From contig DATKNQ010000259.1 of assembly GCA_035541265.1 (NCBI GenBank), forward strand, positions 1 to 33,528: 33,528 nt of DNA. The letters are read 5' to 3'. Source of the stretch: Bog-159 sp035541265. GTDB taxonomy: Bacteria; Acidobacteriota; Terriglobia; Bryobacterales; Bryobacteraceae. This document shows, in pieces, positions 24,615 through 32,593 of the stretch. Made by a program: the position numbers and the translations under genes. Positions within the stretch are counted from its first letter, which is position 1. Every line of letters starts with the position of its first letter. The notes beneath the pieces were generated by a model that saw only the letters and a program-made list of their open reading frames with translations, did not search any database and was not told where the DNA came from.

Positions 24615-26000
24615 CTAAGAATCACTGGCCGCCGCCGTCTCAGCACGTGGGTTTAGCAGCCGGTATAAGGTCGCGCGGCTGACGCCCAGGACCTCCGCGG
24701 CGCGGACCTTGTTTCCTTCAAAATACTCTACCATTCTGCGCGCGTGAATGCGCTGGATCTCATCCACAGTTACCAGTTCGATAACGGACGCGCCCGGCGG
24801 AATTTCGCGCTGGAAATTGTCGGGTAGATCGGCCACGTCGATGCGGCCGGATTCGGCCATCATGCACGCGTAGCCGATGGTGTTTTCGAGCTCGCGCACG
24901 TTGCCCGGCCAGTGGTACCGGGCTAACACCGCTTCGGCGCGGCGAGTGAGTCCCTCGATCGGCTTGCCGTAGAGCGCGCTGAAATGATCTACGAAGTGGC
25001 GCAGCAACAGGGGCAGGTCTTCCTTGCGCTCGGCCAGGCGCGGAAGCTTGATCTCGACCATGGACAGGCGGAAGTAAAGGTCTTCGCGAAACAGCTTTTC
25101 CGCGGCGAGCGAGCGCAGATCGCGATTGGTGGCGGCCACGATGCGCGCGTTGACCTTCTTCATAGCCGGCGAGCCGACGCGCTGGATCTCCTGATTCTGC
25201 ACGGCGCGCAGCAGCTTGGCCTGCGCGGGTAGGGGCAATTCCCCAATTTCGTCGAGGAACAGCACGCCGCCGTGCGCGTGTTCGAAGACTCCCGCCTGAT
25301 CGTGTGTGGCGCCGGTGAACGCGCCGCGTGTGTGGCCGAATAGTTCGCTCTCGACCAGGTTTTCCGGAATCGCGGCGCAATTGCAGACGACAAACGGGCC
25401 GGACGCGACCGGGCCCAGATTGTGGAGCGCCCGCGCCACCATTTCCTTGCCGGTTCCGGTCGCGCCAGTCACCAGCGCGGTGCGGAAGTGCGGTGCGACG
25501 CGGCTGATGCGGGCAAAAGCCTCGAGCATTAACGGGCTGCGGCCGATGATGCTTTCGAACCGGCAGGTGTCCAATAATTCGGCGTCCAGGCGGCTGGCTT
25601 TCTGCCGGCGCGCCGTTTCCGCCAGCAGAAGATCGACGCGCTCGCGCAAGCGCTCGATGGAGATCGGCTTGTTCAGATAATCGCACGCGCCCTTTTGGAT
25701 AGCCTCCACCGCGGACTCGGTCGAATAGTAGGCGGTCATCAGGATCACGTCGATAGCGGGATCGGCCTCCACGATGCGCTCCAGAACTTCCATACCAGAC
25801 ATGCCGGGCATCATCAGGTCCACCAGCACGATTTGCGGACGGCGTCGTCGTACGATTTCCAGCCCGGCCGAGGGATCTTCGGCTGTCAGCACCTCGATTT
25901 CATGCCGCTTCAACGCGGCGGCGATCAACGCCAGCGATTGAGGATCGTCGTCGATGGCCAGAAGCGCCGGTCGTTGTGCAGGAGTAGCGATAGTGTTTAT
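24615..26000 (-). CDS. NtrC-type sigma-54-dependent response regulator
   Basis: 461 aa if initiated at an ATA codon (26000). Receiver domain (10-125) with acidic pocket Asp17-19 and phospho-acceptor Asp61. AAA+ domain: Walker A GATGTGKE, the sigma-54 contact loop GAFTGA, Walker B GVLFLDEIGEL. C-terminal Fis-type helix-turn-helix (NKVRAAEVLGVSRATLYRLL). It would activate sigma-54 promoters when phosphorylated. No ATG, GTG or TTG lies between the preceding in-frame stop and TTG 25928, and that TTG would delete the acidic pocket. The ATA at 26000 overlaps the kinase's TAA exactly where an ATGA overlap would be expected. CTG 25961 is another option. The kinase upstream is its natural partner. Confidence 0.88.
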   Translation of the reverse strand: MNTIATPAQRPALLAIDDDPQSLALIAAALKRHEIEVLTAEDPSAGLEIVRRRRPQIVLVDLMMPGMSGMEVLERIVEADPAIDVILMTAYYSTESAVEAIQKGACDYLNKPISIERLRERVDLLLAETARRQKASRLDAELLDTCRFESIIGRSPLMLEAFARISRVAPHFRTALVTGATGTGKEMVARALHNLGPVASGPFVVCNCAAIPENLVESELFGHTRGAFTGATHDQAGVFEHAHGGVLFLDEIGELPLPAQAKLLRAVQNQEIQRVGSPAMKKVNARIVAATNRDLRSLAAEKLFREDLYFRLSMVEIKLPRLAERKEDLPLLLRHFVDHFSALYGKPIEGLTRRAEAVLARYHWPGNVRELENTIGYACMMAESGRIDVADLPDNFQREIPPGASVIELVTVDEIQRIHARRMVEYFEGNKVRAAEVLGVSRATLYRLLNPRAETAAASDS

Positions 26001-27601
26001 GATACCGCTCTCGTCCGGCTGCTCAGGAGCGGCTGAATGGCCTGAAACAGCGCTGCGCGATCTGCAACGGGCTTGGCAATGTAGTGGTCAAAACCGGCGG
26101 CCAGGAATCTTTCGCGATCGCCGGACATGGCATGCGCCGAAACCGCAATTACGGGTATCGACCGCAGCCGGGCATCCGCGCGGATCTGGCGCAAAACCTG
26201 GATGCCGTCGGGGCCGGGCAGGGCAATATCCAGCAGGACCAGGTCCGGCGGCGAGAGGCGAAACGCGGCCAGCGCTTCCACGCCGTTTTGATACGATGCT
26301 ACGCGGTAGACAGGCTTCAGCATCGTCTCGAAGAGCACGCGGTTGGCCGGGTTATCCTCCACCACCGCAATCCGGACGTGGGGATGAGCGGATACCGCGG
26401 GCGCCGCCTGGACGGCGCTGATGCGCGGTGCGGGCTCGATGCGCTCGCAACTCGCATTTGGCAGCGTGACCGCGAAGCGGCTGCCGTGTCCGGCTTCGCT
26501 TTCGAGGCGGATCTGGCCGCCGTGCTGCTCCACCAGGCGCTTGGTAATGGCCAAGCCTAGTCCCGTGCCTTCGCGAATGCCTTTGGTCCCGCTGCCCACC
26601 TGGTGGAACTTCTGGAAAATCGCGTCGTGCTCTTCCCGCGGGATGCCGATGCCGGTGTCCGATACGATGATGGTCAACTGGCCTTCGGCTACTTCCGTGT
26701 GGAGCCGCACTTCGCCCTTCGCCGGCGTGAATTTGATGGCATTGCTCAGCAGGTTGTAGAGAATCTGCTTGAAGCGCACGCGATCGGCGAATACCTGGCA
26801 CCCGGCGCCTCCGCCCGCGGCCAGCAGAATGCTCTTGTCGCGCGCCAGCGGTCGGATGGTCGAGAGCACCTCGCGCGTGGCTTCCTCGACCGGGAAAAGC
26901 TCGGGCTCAAGTTCCAGCCGTCCGGCTTCGATCTTAGACAGGTCCAGAATATCGTTGATTAGGTCGAGCAGATGATGCGAGGCCCGCGCGACGTGGCTCA
27001 CGTAGCTTTGCTGCTCGCTATTGAGCGGTCCGGCGCTGTGCTCCGCCAGCAGACTGGAGAATCCGATGATGGCGTTGAGCGGCGTGCGCAGTTCGTGGCT
27101 CATGCTGGCCAGGAACTCGTTCTTGAGCTGGTTGATGCGCTCGACCTCGCGATTGCGCAATTCGAGCTGCTGTTTGGCGTCGGCCAAACCGCGCGTCACA
27201 TTGCCGAGCTGCTCATAGGAAAGAGCGGTTTCGCGGGCCTTTTGCAGGGCGGCGCGGCGCGGCTCGAACTCCTCGCCGAGCAAATGGACCAGCAAGACCC
27301 GGCGGCCGCCGATGCGAGCCGTCCAGGCTTCCATGGCGCGCTCCTCGCCCGCCGAGTCGCGCTGCGTCCAGACACCCGAATAGCGTTTCTCCGGCCCAGG
27401 CTCGGACGGTTGGAATTCAGCGCTCTCGGCGAGGAAGTCCGCCAGGTACGGGCTGGCCCCGCTGAGATCCACGTCCGGGAAGGTGCGATGGAACCAGTCC
27501 GGCGGCTGGCCGACGACCACGAAAACACCGTCTTCCCTCCGTTCCAAAGCTACGATATTCAGGACCGACAACGCCTCAAGTGCAATGAATCGTTCGGTCA
27601 T
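25997..27601 (-). CDS. Soluble hybrid histidine kinase with C-terminal receiver
   Basis: 534 aa with no membrane span, so cytoplasmic. The N-terminal 115 residues form a PAS-like sensory domain without an obvious cofactor motif. A coiled coil (about 120-160) follows. HisKA with SMSHELRTPLNAIIGF places the phospho-His at 169. HATPase_c shows NLLSNAIKF (N-box near 283-287), DTGIGIP and GTGLGLAI. A linker leads to a receiver domain (408-530) with Glu415-Asp416 and phospho-acceptor Asp458. The ATG at 27601 overlaps the GTPase stop (ATGA). Its input may come from the GTPase complex encoded just upstream rather than from a small ligand; that is inference. Confidence 0.92.
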   Translation of the reverse strand: MTERFIALEALSVLNIVALERREDGVFVVVGQPPDWFHRTFPDVDLSGASPYLADFLAESAEFQPSEPGPEKRYSGVWTQRDSAGEERAMEAWTARIGGRRVLLVHLLGEEFEPRRAALQKARETALSYEQLGNVTRGLADAKQQLELRNREVERINQLKNEFLASMSHELRTPLNAIIGFSSLLAEHSAGPLNSEQQSYVSHVARASHHLLDLINDILDLSKIEAGRLELEPELFPVEEATREVLSTIRPLARDKSILLAAGGGAGCQVFADRVRFKQILYNLLSNAIKFTPAKGEVRLHTEVAEGQLTIIVSDTGIGIPREEHDAIFQKFHQVGSGTKGIREGTGLGLAITKRLVEQHGGQIRLESEAGHGSRFAVTLPNASCERIEPAPRISAVQAAPAVSAHPHVRIAVVEDNPANRVLFETMLKPVYRVASYQNGVEALAAFRLSPPDLVLLDIALPGPDGIQVLRQIRADARLRSIPVIAVSAHAMSGDRERFLAAGFDHYIAKPVADRAALFQAIQPLLSSRTRAVS

Positions 27602-28107
27602 GGAATCGGCCCGAGCATGTTTCTGGCCAGATCGACGAACAGCTCTTCGACGCCCGTGCCCTCTTTCGCGCTCGTGCGCGTGCAGGCCCAGCCCTGGCGC
27701 AGCAGCGGCTCGATATCCGCCGCGTGAATCTCCCATTGGCCCGCCAGGTCCATCTTGTTCAGCGCTAAGACGAACGGCACCGGGCCCGTCTCAGCCACGA
27801 TGCGCCGGTGGAGATCAATCGCGGCATCGAGGGTGGCCCTGCGGCAGCCATCCACCACCAGGATGAAACCCGACGCGCCGCGCAGATGCGACGGCCGGAG
27901 TTGTGCAAGATCGTCCTCTCCGGCCAGATCCCACAGCACAAGAGTGAGCTGCTGATCGCCAATCTGCAATTGCTTCTTGTCGATTTTGACACCGACTGTA
28001 GTCTGGTAGCGCTCGCTGAAGATGCTTTCCACATAGCGGCGCACCAAGCTGGTCTTGCCTACCGCAAACGCACCGGCCATGCAGATTTTCTTCTGAATCG
28101 GCGGCAT
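27598..28107 (-). CDS. Ras/Rab-like small GTPase
   Basis: 169 aa, the size of a single G domain. G1 GAFAVGKTS (12-20), G2 Thr37 (YQTTVG), G3 WDLAGED (59-65), G4 NKMD and G5 TSAK are all present and in order. It starts directly at the G domain, lacks a lipidation motif, and would be a cytoplasmic switch. The residue at Ras Gln61 is Glu64, so intrinsic hydrolysis may be slow and need a partner protein. Prokaryotic relatives include MglA and other Ras-superfamily GTPases of unknown role. It starts within the OmpA gene's stop codon (TGATG) and overlaps the kinase gene. Confidence 0.92.
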   Translation of the reverse strand: MPPIQKKICMAGAFAVGKTSLVRRYVESIFSERYQTTVGVKIDKKQLQIGDQQLTLVLWDLAGEDDLAQLRPSHLRGASGFILVVDGCRRATLDAAIDLHRRIVAETGPVPFVLALNKMDLAGQWEIHAADIEPLLRQGWACTRTSAKEGTGVEELFVDLARNMLGPIP

Positions 28108-29660
28108 CAGGGCGCACCTGCGACGCGGAACGTCACCGCCCGATTGACGGCGCGATCCGTATCGGAGCTCCCTGGGCGCAGAACTTCGCCTGCACTGGCG
28201 CCGCGGCTTGAAAGCCGCGCGACGGGCACTCCTTCGGAGACCAACGCCGCAATCACGTGGTCCGCGCGCTCGCGCGCGAGCGTGTCGTTGCGTTGCTCGG
28301 TGCCCGAATCATCGGTATGGCCGATGACTTCGATGCTGACGGTCTTCGCCATGGCGTCCGACTGGCGGAACAGATCACGCATTCCGGCGGCAAGCGTGCC
28401 GATGGCGTTCAATTGTTCGGGCGTGATCCGCGACTGATCGGTGGCGAAGTAGAGGGCTTCATGCTGAATGGCGTCGCGCCCCGCCTCCCATTCCCGCACG
28501 GCGGCGAATCGGGGTTGCGACGAGCGATAGGGCTCCCATTCGAAGCTCACCCGATCGGCCGGAATGCCGCTCGCGGCAAGCAGGGCCGAGGCATCCGCAG
28601 CCAGCGGATCGCGCAGGCCCGTGACTAAGTAGTGCCCGCCGCGCCGCGCGGCCGTGGTCACGACGATGCCAGGCTGGCGGCTCAAATTGTGCACATAAGC
28701 ATCCCAACGGCGCTGGTCGCGAATCGAAAAGAACAACCAGATTCCCAAGGCCAGCACCACCAACGCCGGCACGATCCATAGCAGCACCGAAGCGGGCTTC
28801 GGCGCTTGCTGGGCCTGGCCAAGGAGGCATTTGTCGAGATCCGGGGCGCAGGCCGCAAAGGGCGAGGCATCGCCGTTGAATTGTTCGAGATCGGCGGCGC
28901 GTTCCGTGCCGATGTGCCAGAGCGCATCCTGAAATACCGTCTGCAGTTGGCTGGGAGCGGCGCCGCGGATGACTCCCGCGAGAATGGCCTGCGGCCCATG
29001 TTGGATCCAGACGCTGAACTCGCCCACCTGCACGGTCTCGAGTTGCGCGCTTTCCGGCGCGCCGAAAGAGTCCCGCACGAAATCCTGGATGGCGGTGAGC
29101 ATGCCCGAAACCAGGTCCGCATCCTTGACCACCGCGGCCGAGGCCTCCCGATGCAACAGCAGCAATCCGGTCTTGCGATGGATCAGAAAGACCTGCTCGA
29201 CACGGTAGAGGAGGCTACGCAGGAGCAGGATTTCGCCAAAGGATTTTCCCGTGCGCCAGGCTTCGAACCGCCAGCGGATGCTGCGCAGCGAGACGCTCTG
29301 TTCCATGACCTGATTGAGCGAGAGCAGCATGCTCTGCAAGGCGGACGCGACGGCTTTGCGTACGGCAGCGCCGATGACCGGATGCAGCGCGTCGGCCAGC
29401 ATGCGGGGATCGCGCTGGACGGAGACGCGGATGCTTTCTTCAATGATGGGGTGTAGGGCCAGGCGCAGCTTGCGGTCGTCGCGGCGCAGACGGATGGCTT
29501 CCGGGAGCACCCGGCTGAGATCCTGCAGCCAACGCGCCGGGTCGTCGAGACGCCGCCGGATGTCAGCGAGCTGCTCGCGCTCCGGCCCGACCAGCAGGGT
29601 TCTCAGTTCGGCGAATGCGTTCCCGGAAGCGTGGCCGTTGCCTTGGATTTCGTCTGCCAT
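28107..29660 (-). CDS. OmpA-family single-pass protein with cytoplasmic Roadblock-like domain
   Basis: 517 aa. The N-terminus has a LxGP motif (residues 19-40), then a helical segment to about 135. An alpha/beta domain (about 140-255: VEQVFLIHRKTGLLLLHRE, a helix, FSVWIQHGPQAILAGVI, a helix) has the strand order of Roadblock/LC7-longin folds. One membrane span lies at 292-312. The periplasmic part begins with a BON-like segment (318-375) and ends in an OmpA peptidoglycan-binding domain (about 395-517; VSIEVIGHTDDSG, then LARERADHVI). Without an N-terminal signal, the 290-residue front stays in the cytoplasm beside the GTPase. The Roadblock resemblance is by eye only. Confidence 0.85.
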   Translation of the reverse strand: MADEIQGNGHASGNAFAELRTLLVGPEREQLADIRRRLDDPARWLQDLSRVLPEAIRLRRDDRKLRLALHPIIEESIRVSVQRDPRMLADALHPVIGAAVRKAVASALQSMLLSLNQVMEQSVSLRSIRWRFEAWRTGKSFGEILLLRSLLYRVEQVFLIHRKTGLLLLHREASAAVVKDADLVSGMLTAIQDFVRDSFGAPESAQLETVQVGEFSVWIQHGPQAILAGVIRGAAPSQLQTVFQDALWHIGTERAADLEQFNGDASPFAACAPDLDKCLLGQAQQAPKPASVLLWIVPALVVLALGIWLFFSIRDQRRWDAYVHNLSRQPGIVVTTAARRGGHYLVTGLRDPLAADASALLAASGIPADRVSFEWEPYRSSQPRFAAVREWEAGRDAIQHEALYFATDQSRITPEQLNAIGTLAAGMRDLFRQSDAMAKTVSIEVIGHTDDSGTEQRNDTLARERADHVIAALVSEGVPVARLSSRGASAGEVLRPGSSDTDRAVNRAVTFRVAGAP

Positions 29661-29685
29661 GCGATCGCGGGCCCCCGCGCGCGGC

Positions 29686-30267
29686 TCATGCGTCCACGCC
29701 CGGAACCTGGAACTCGTCGTTCAACCGCATGGCGACTTCGGTGAACAGCGCGGCCAGCGCGGCGCGATCCGTCTTATCTTTACGCAGTTCCTGGAAGCGC
29801 CGCTCGAGCAAGGCAGCCATTTCCTGGTGCCGGCGCTCGATCTCGTCGCCGAGGTTCTTGGATTGATCGAGAAGCGCGGCGCGCAGTTCGCGGTGCGCCG
29901 TGGCCGTCTGGTCGTCGAGCTCGCCAATCCGTTTGGCCAGGTTGTCGCCGGCGTGGTTGCGCTCGTCGCGTTCGGCGCGCAGGCGGTTCTCCAGCGCTTC
30001 GAATTCCTTGCGCAAGTAAGCTTCGAGAGCCTCGAAACGCTTGCGGGTGCTCTCCCGCAAGTCGGCAGACTCCTTCATGAGAGTCTCTTCCAGGCGGGCG
30101 AAGCGCTGCTCGTAACCGCGCATTTGCGGACCGAAGAGGATATCGCGAATCTTCTCCACGTTTCCCGCGCCTTGCGGTTCGGCGCTGACCCGCGGTTTCG
30201 CCTCTTCTGCTGCCTGAACCGGCTCCACTGCGTTCCCGTTGTTCTCGAATGTTTCCACAGGACTCAT
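29686..30267 (-). CDS. Coiled-coil protein with LxGP motif, cytoplasmic
   Basis: 193 aa. Residues 1-37 are acidic and disordered. Residues 38-62 contain a LxGP segment (IRDILFGPQMRGYEQRFARL). The rest is mostly heptad-rich coiled coil (about 55-165; RKRFEALEAYLRKEFEAL), rich in Glu, Arg and Leu. No membrane span or signal. No known enzyme family. It heads the five-gene operon, with very strong AAGGAGGAG ahead of its ATG, and ends 25 bases before the OmpA-family gene. A scaffold or adaptor role is likely. Confidence 0.8.
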   Translation of the reverse strand: MSPVETFENNGNAVEPVQAAEEAKPRVSAEPQGAGNVEKIRDILFGPQMRGYEQRFARLEETLMKESADLRESTRKRFEALEAYLRKEFEALENRLRAERDERNHAGDNLAKRIGELDDQTATAHRELRAALLDQSKNLGDEIERRHQEMAALLERRFQELRKDKTDRAALAALFTEVAMRLNDEFQVPGVDA

Positions 30268-30456
30268 ACGCTCCTCCTTCTTGGCCGGGACGCGGCCGAA
30301 ACTGTCGTTGATTTCCTATAGTACACCCGCGGCGGCGTTTCTCATCCTTGAGATTGTATGTCAACGAATTCCCCCGCCTGACGCCGCAGTAAGGCAGGGA
30401 CACATTGAAATAGATGGAATATCATGTGCAAGGATAGATACTTTTCGGAGGAAGAT

Positions 30457-31176
30457 ATGTCGATCATGAAACGTTTGAGTGCCGAGTTTCTCGGCACGTT
30501 CTGGCTGGTTTTCGGCGGTTGCGGGGCCGCGGTGCTGGATGCGGCGTTTCCGCAACTGGGGATTGGTTTCGTGGGAGTGGCGCTGGCATTCGGCCTCACG
30601 CTGCTGACGATGTGTTATGCGATCGGCCACATTTCCGGATGTCATTTGAATCCGGCAGTGACGGTGGGGCTGGCAGTGGGTAAGCGATTTCCCTGGAGCG
30701 AGGTGCTGGCCTACATCGCGGTGCAGGTGGTGGGGGCGATTGTCGCCGGCGGCGTGCTGTACGCGATCGCCAGCGGCAAGCCGGGATTCGATCCGGGAGG
30801 GTTTGCCGCCAACGGATTCGGCGCGCATTCTCCGGGCGGTTATTCGATGGAATCGGCCATCTTGTTGGAAGGCGTGCTGACGTTCATGTTTCTGATGATC
30901 ATTCTGGGAGCGACGGACAAGCGCGTTCCGGCTGGGTTCGCGCCCATCGCGATCGGCCTGGGGCTGACGCTGGTCCACCTCATCGGTATTCCGGTGACGA
31001 ACCTGTCGGTGAACCCAGCGCGCAGCACTGGGCCGGCGGTGGTGGTTGGTGGATGGGCCCTGCAGCAGCTTTGGCTGTTCTGGGTGGTGCCTATCGTGGG
31101 CGGAGCCTTGGCCGGCCTGGCGTATCCGTGGCTGGCCGCGGAAGAGACGCCGCAAGCCAAGGCAGCGCGCGCGTAA
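30457..31176 (+). CDS. aqpZ: Aquaporin (AqpZ-like)
   Basis: 239 aa, six membrane spans plus two half-helices of the MIP family. Both NPA boxes are present: HLNPAVTVG and SVNPARSTGPA. The filter His of water-specific channels is in LVHLIGIPV and the filter Arg follows the second NPA; the usual Thr before the second box is Leu here. It should carry water rather than glycerol. The ATG at 30457 has GGAGGA seven bases upstream; an in-frame ATG at 30424 lacks this. It is divergent from the five-gene signalling operon and convergent with the cyclophilin gene (3-base gap). Confidence 0.93.
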   Translation: MSIMKRLSAEFLGTFWLVFGGCGAAVLDAAFPQLGIGFVGVALAFGLTLLTMCYAIGHISGCHLNPAVTVGLAVGKRFPWSEVLAYIAVQVVGAIVAGGVLYAIASGKPGFDPGGFAANGFGAHSPGGYSMESAILLEGVLTFMFLMIILGATDKRVPAGFAPIAIGLGLTLVHLIGIPVTNLSVNPARSTGPAVVVGGWALQQLWLFWVVPIVGGALAGLAYPWLAAEETPQAKAARA

Positions 31177-31179
31177 GAG

Positions 31180-31830
31180 CTACTTCTTAGCGGCGGCTTT
31201 CTTCGTGGCCGGCCGTGCGGGCGGCGGTCCGACGCGCCTGATGACGACGCTGATCAGTTTCACGGGCGTGAGCGGCTTGTTCTCGCGGTTCGCGGGAACG
31301 TGCGTAATCTTGGGCACCAGATCCTGGCCTTCAATCACCTGGCCGAAAATGGTGTGCTTGCCATTGAGCCACGGAGTGGGGACTTCGGTGATAAAGAACT
31401 GGCTAGCACCGGTGTGCGGCTCGCCGGTGTTAGCCATCGCCAGGCGCCCGGGGACATCGAACTTCAGGGCCGGCACAAATTCATCGGGAATGGTAAAGCC
31501 AACGTCACCCATTCCGCTGCCCGCCGGATCGCCGCCCTGGATCATGAATTGCGGGATGACGCGGTGAAAGATGGTGTTGTTGTAGAGCGGGCGCTTGACC
31601 ATCTGGCCGGTCTTGGGATCTTTCCAGGCTTTGTAGCCGCGTGCGAGCGCCACAAAATTTCGTACCGTGATGGGGGCTTCCTTCTCGAAGAGCTTTACTT
31701 TGATTACGCCCATCGAAGTATTGAAAGTGGCGTAAAGGCCGGGTTCTGGCGCGGCTGCAGGCGGGGCCGCCGGAGGGGTCTGGGCGAGAGCCCCGGTTAA
31801 CAGAACAAGGAGACCGATCGTTGTCTTCAT
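31180..31830 (-). CDS. Secreted cyclophilin-type peptidyl-prolyl isomerase
   Basis: 216 aa. Signal peptide (MKTTIGLLVLLTGALAQ) and a Pro/Ala linker, then the cyclophilin core: FNTSMGVIKVKLFEKEAP, the catalytic Arg in FHRVIPQFMIQGGDP, SQFFI and GKHTIFGQV. The Trp of human CypA, the cyclosporin contact, sits in TPWLNGKH. The tail is Lys/Ala-rich. It catalyses proline isomerisation in the periplasm or outside. ATG at 31836 (MLMKTT) is an alternative start; AAAGG serves either. Confidence 0.92.
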   Translation of the reverse strand: MKTTIGLLVLLTGALAQTPPAAPPAAAPEPGLYATFNTSMGVIKVKLFEKEAPITVRNFVALARGYKAWKDPKTGQMVKRPLYNNTIFHRVIPQFMIQGGDPAGSGMGDVGFTIPDEFVPALKFDVPGRLAMANTGEPHTGASQFFITEVPTPWLNGKHTIFGQVIEGQDLVPKITHVPANRENKPLTPVKLISVVIRRVGPPPARPATKKAAAKK

Positions 31831-31922
31831 CAGCATGCTACCTTTCACTGGACAATAGCCCCTTATTCTATCCTGATTTCGGACATGATAAGCTGGCTTT
31901 CGAAATTGAACCGGAGGCTAGG

Positions 31923-32303
31923 ATGAGACGACTCTGGCTATTGCTAATCCTGGCGGCGTCGCTGATGGCCGCCGATGTGTCCGGCAAGTGGACGGGCAAC
32001 GTGGAGGTGGCGGATCCTTCGGGCGGGTCCACGATCAACGCCGCGGTGCGCGCGGAGCTGCGGCAGCAGGGCGATGCCGTTTCCGGCACGATCGGACGGC
32101 AAGAGGACCAGGAGGCGGAGTCGATTCAGAATGCGAAGCTGGATGGCTCGCGGCTGACTTTCGAGGTGTCGTCGGCGGAGACGAACGGACTCATCAAGTT
32201 TGTCCTGACACTGGACGGTGACAAGCTGGACGGGCAGATGAGCGGCACGATGGACGGCGCCGACTTGAACGGGAAAGTCCACTTGATACGGCAAAAGCCG
32301 TAG
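31923..32303 (+). CDS. Small secreted beta-rich protein of unknown function
   Basis: 126 aa. Signal peptide 1-17 (ending LMAAD). The mature part reads as alternating strands (GKWTGNVEV, then GDAVSGTIGRQE, KLDGSRLTFEV, IKFVLTLDGDKLDGQMSG), like small lipocalin/META-like folds seen as hypothetical proteins in Acidobacteria. No Cys, no catalytic motif. GGAGG lies six bases ahead of the ATG. It converges on the DUF2277 gene with a 3-base gap. Confidence 0.78.
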   Translation: MRRLWLLLILAASLMAADVSGKWTGNVEVADPSGGSTINAAVRAELRQQGDAVSGTIGRQEDQEAESIQNAKLDGSRLTFEVSSAETNGLIKFVLTLDGDKLDGQMSGTMDGADLNGKVHLIRQKP

Positions 32304-32306
32304 GTC

Positions 32307-32582
32307 TCAGGCTTTCGACCCGTATCGTTCGGCGGCGCGGGCTTTGGCCTTGGCGGCTTCTTCTTCACGGTTCTTCGGCGGTGCGCTGGTTTCGAGCGCG
32401 TGAAGCAGGCGCGCAGAGATGCCGGCGATTTCATCGACCGCGGTCTGGAAGGCTTCTTCGTTGGCCTTCGAGGGTTTGGTGAAGCCGCTGATCTTGCGCA
32501 CGAATTGCAGCGCGGCCGCGCGGGTTTCGTCGTTGGTGGCGGGCGGATCGAAATTGAAAAGCGGCCTGATGTTCCGGCACAT
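32307..32582 (-). CDS. DUF2277 family protein
   Basis: 91 aa from MCRNIRPLFNFDPPAT, the conserved start of DUF2277 (COG5552). The core ALQFVRKISGFTKPS and AVDEIAGISARLL and the Lys/Arg/Ala-rich tail also fit. Function unknown; a small soluble protein. A GTG at 32597 overlapping the nitrilase stop (GTGA) could be used instead and would add five residues (MKAEL); family alignment and AAGG upstream favour the ATG. It is co-transcribed with the nitrilase gene. Confidence 0.88.
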   Translation of the reverse strand: MCRNIRPLFNFDPPATNDETRAAALQFVRKISGFTKPSKANEEAFQTAVDEIAGISARLLHALETSAPPKNREEEAAKAKARAAERYGSKA

Positions 32583-32593
32583 GAGTTCTGCCT

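Noticed and set aside
30353..30364. Minus-strand TTGACA directly followed by TACAAT upstream of the coiled-coil gene
   Set aside because: The two boxes touch, so they cannot be -35 and -10 of one promoter, and no -10 is found 16-18 bases from TTGACA.
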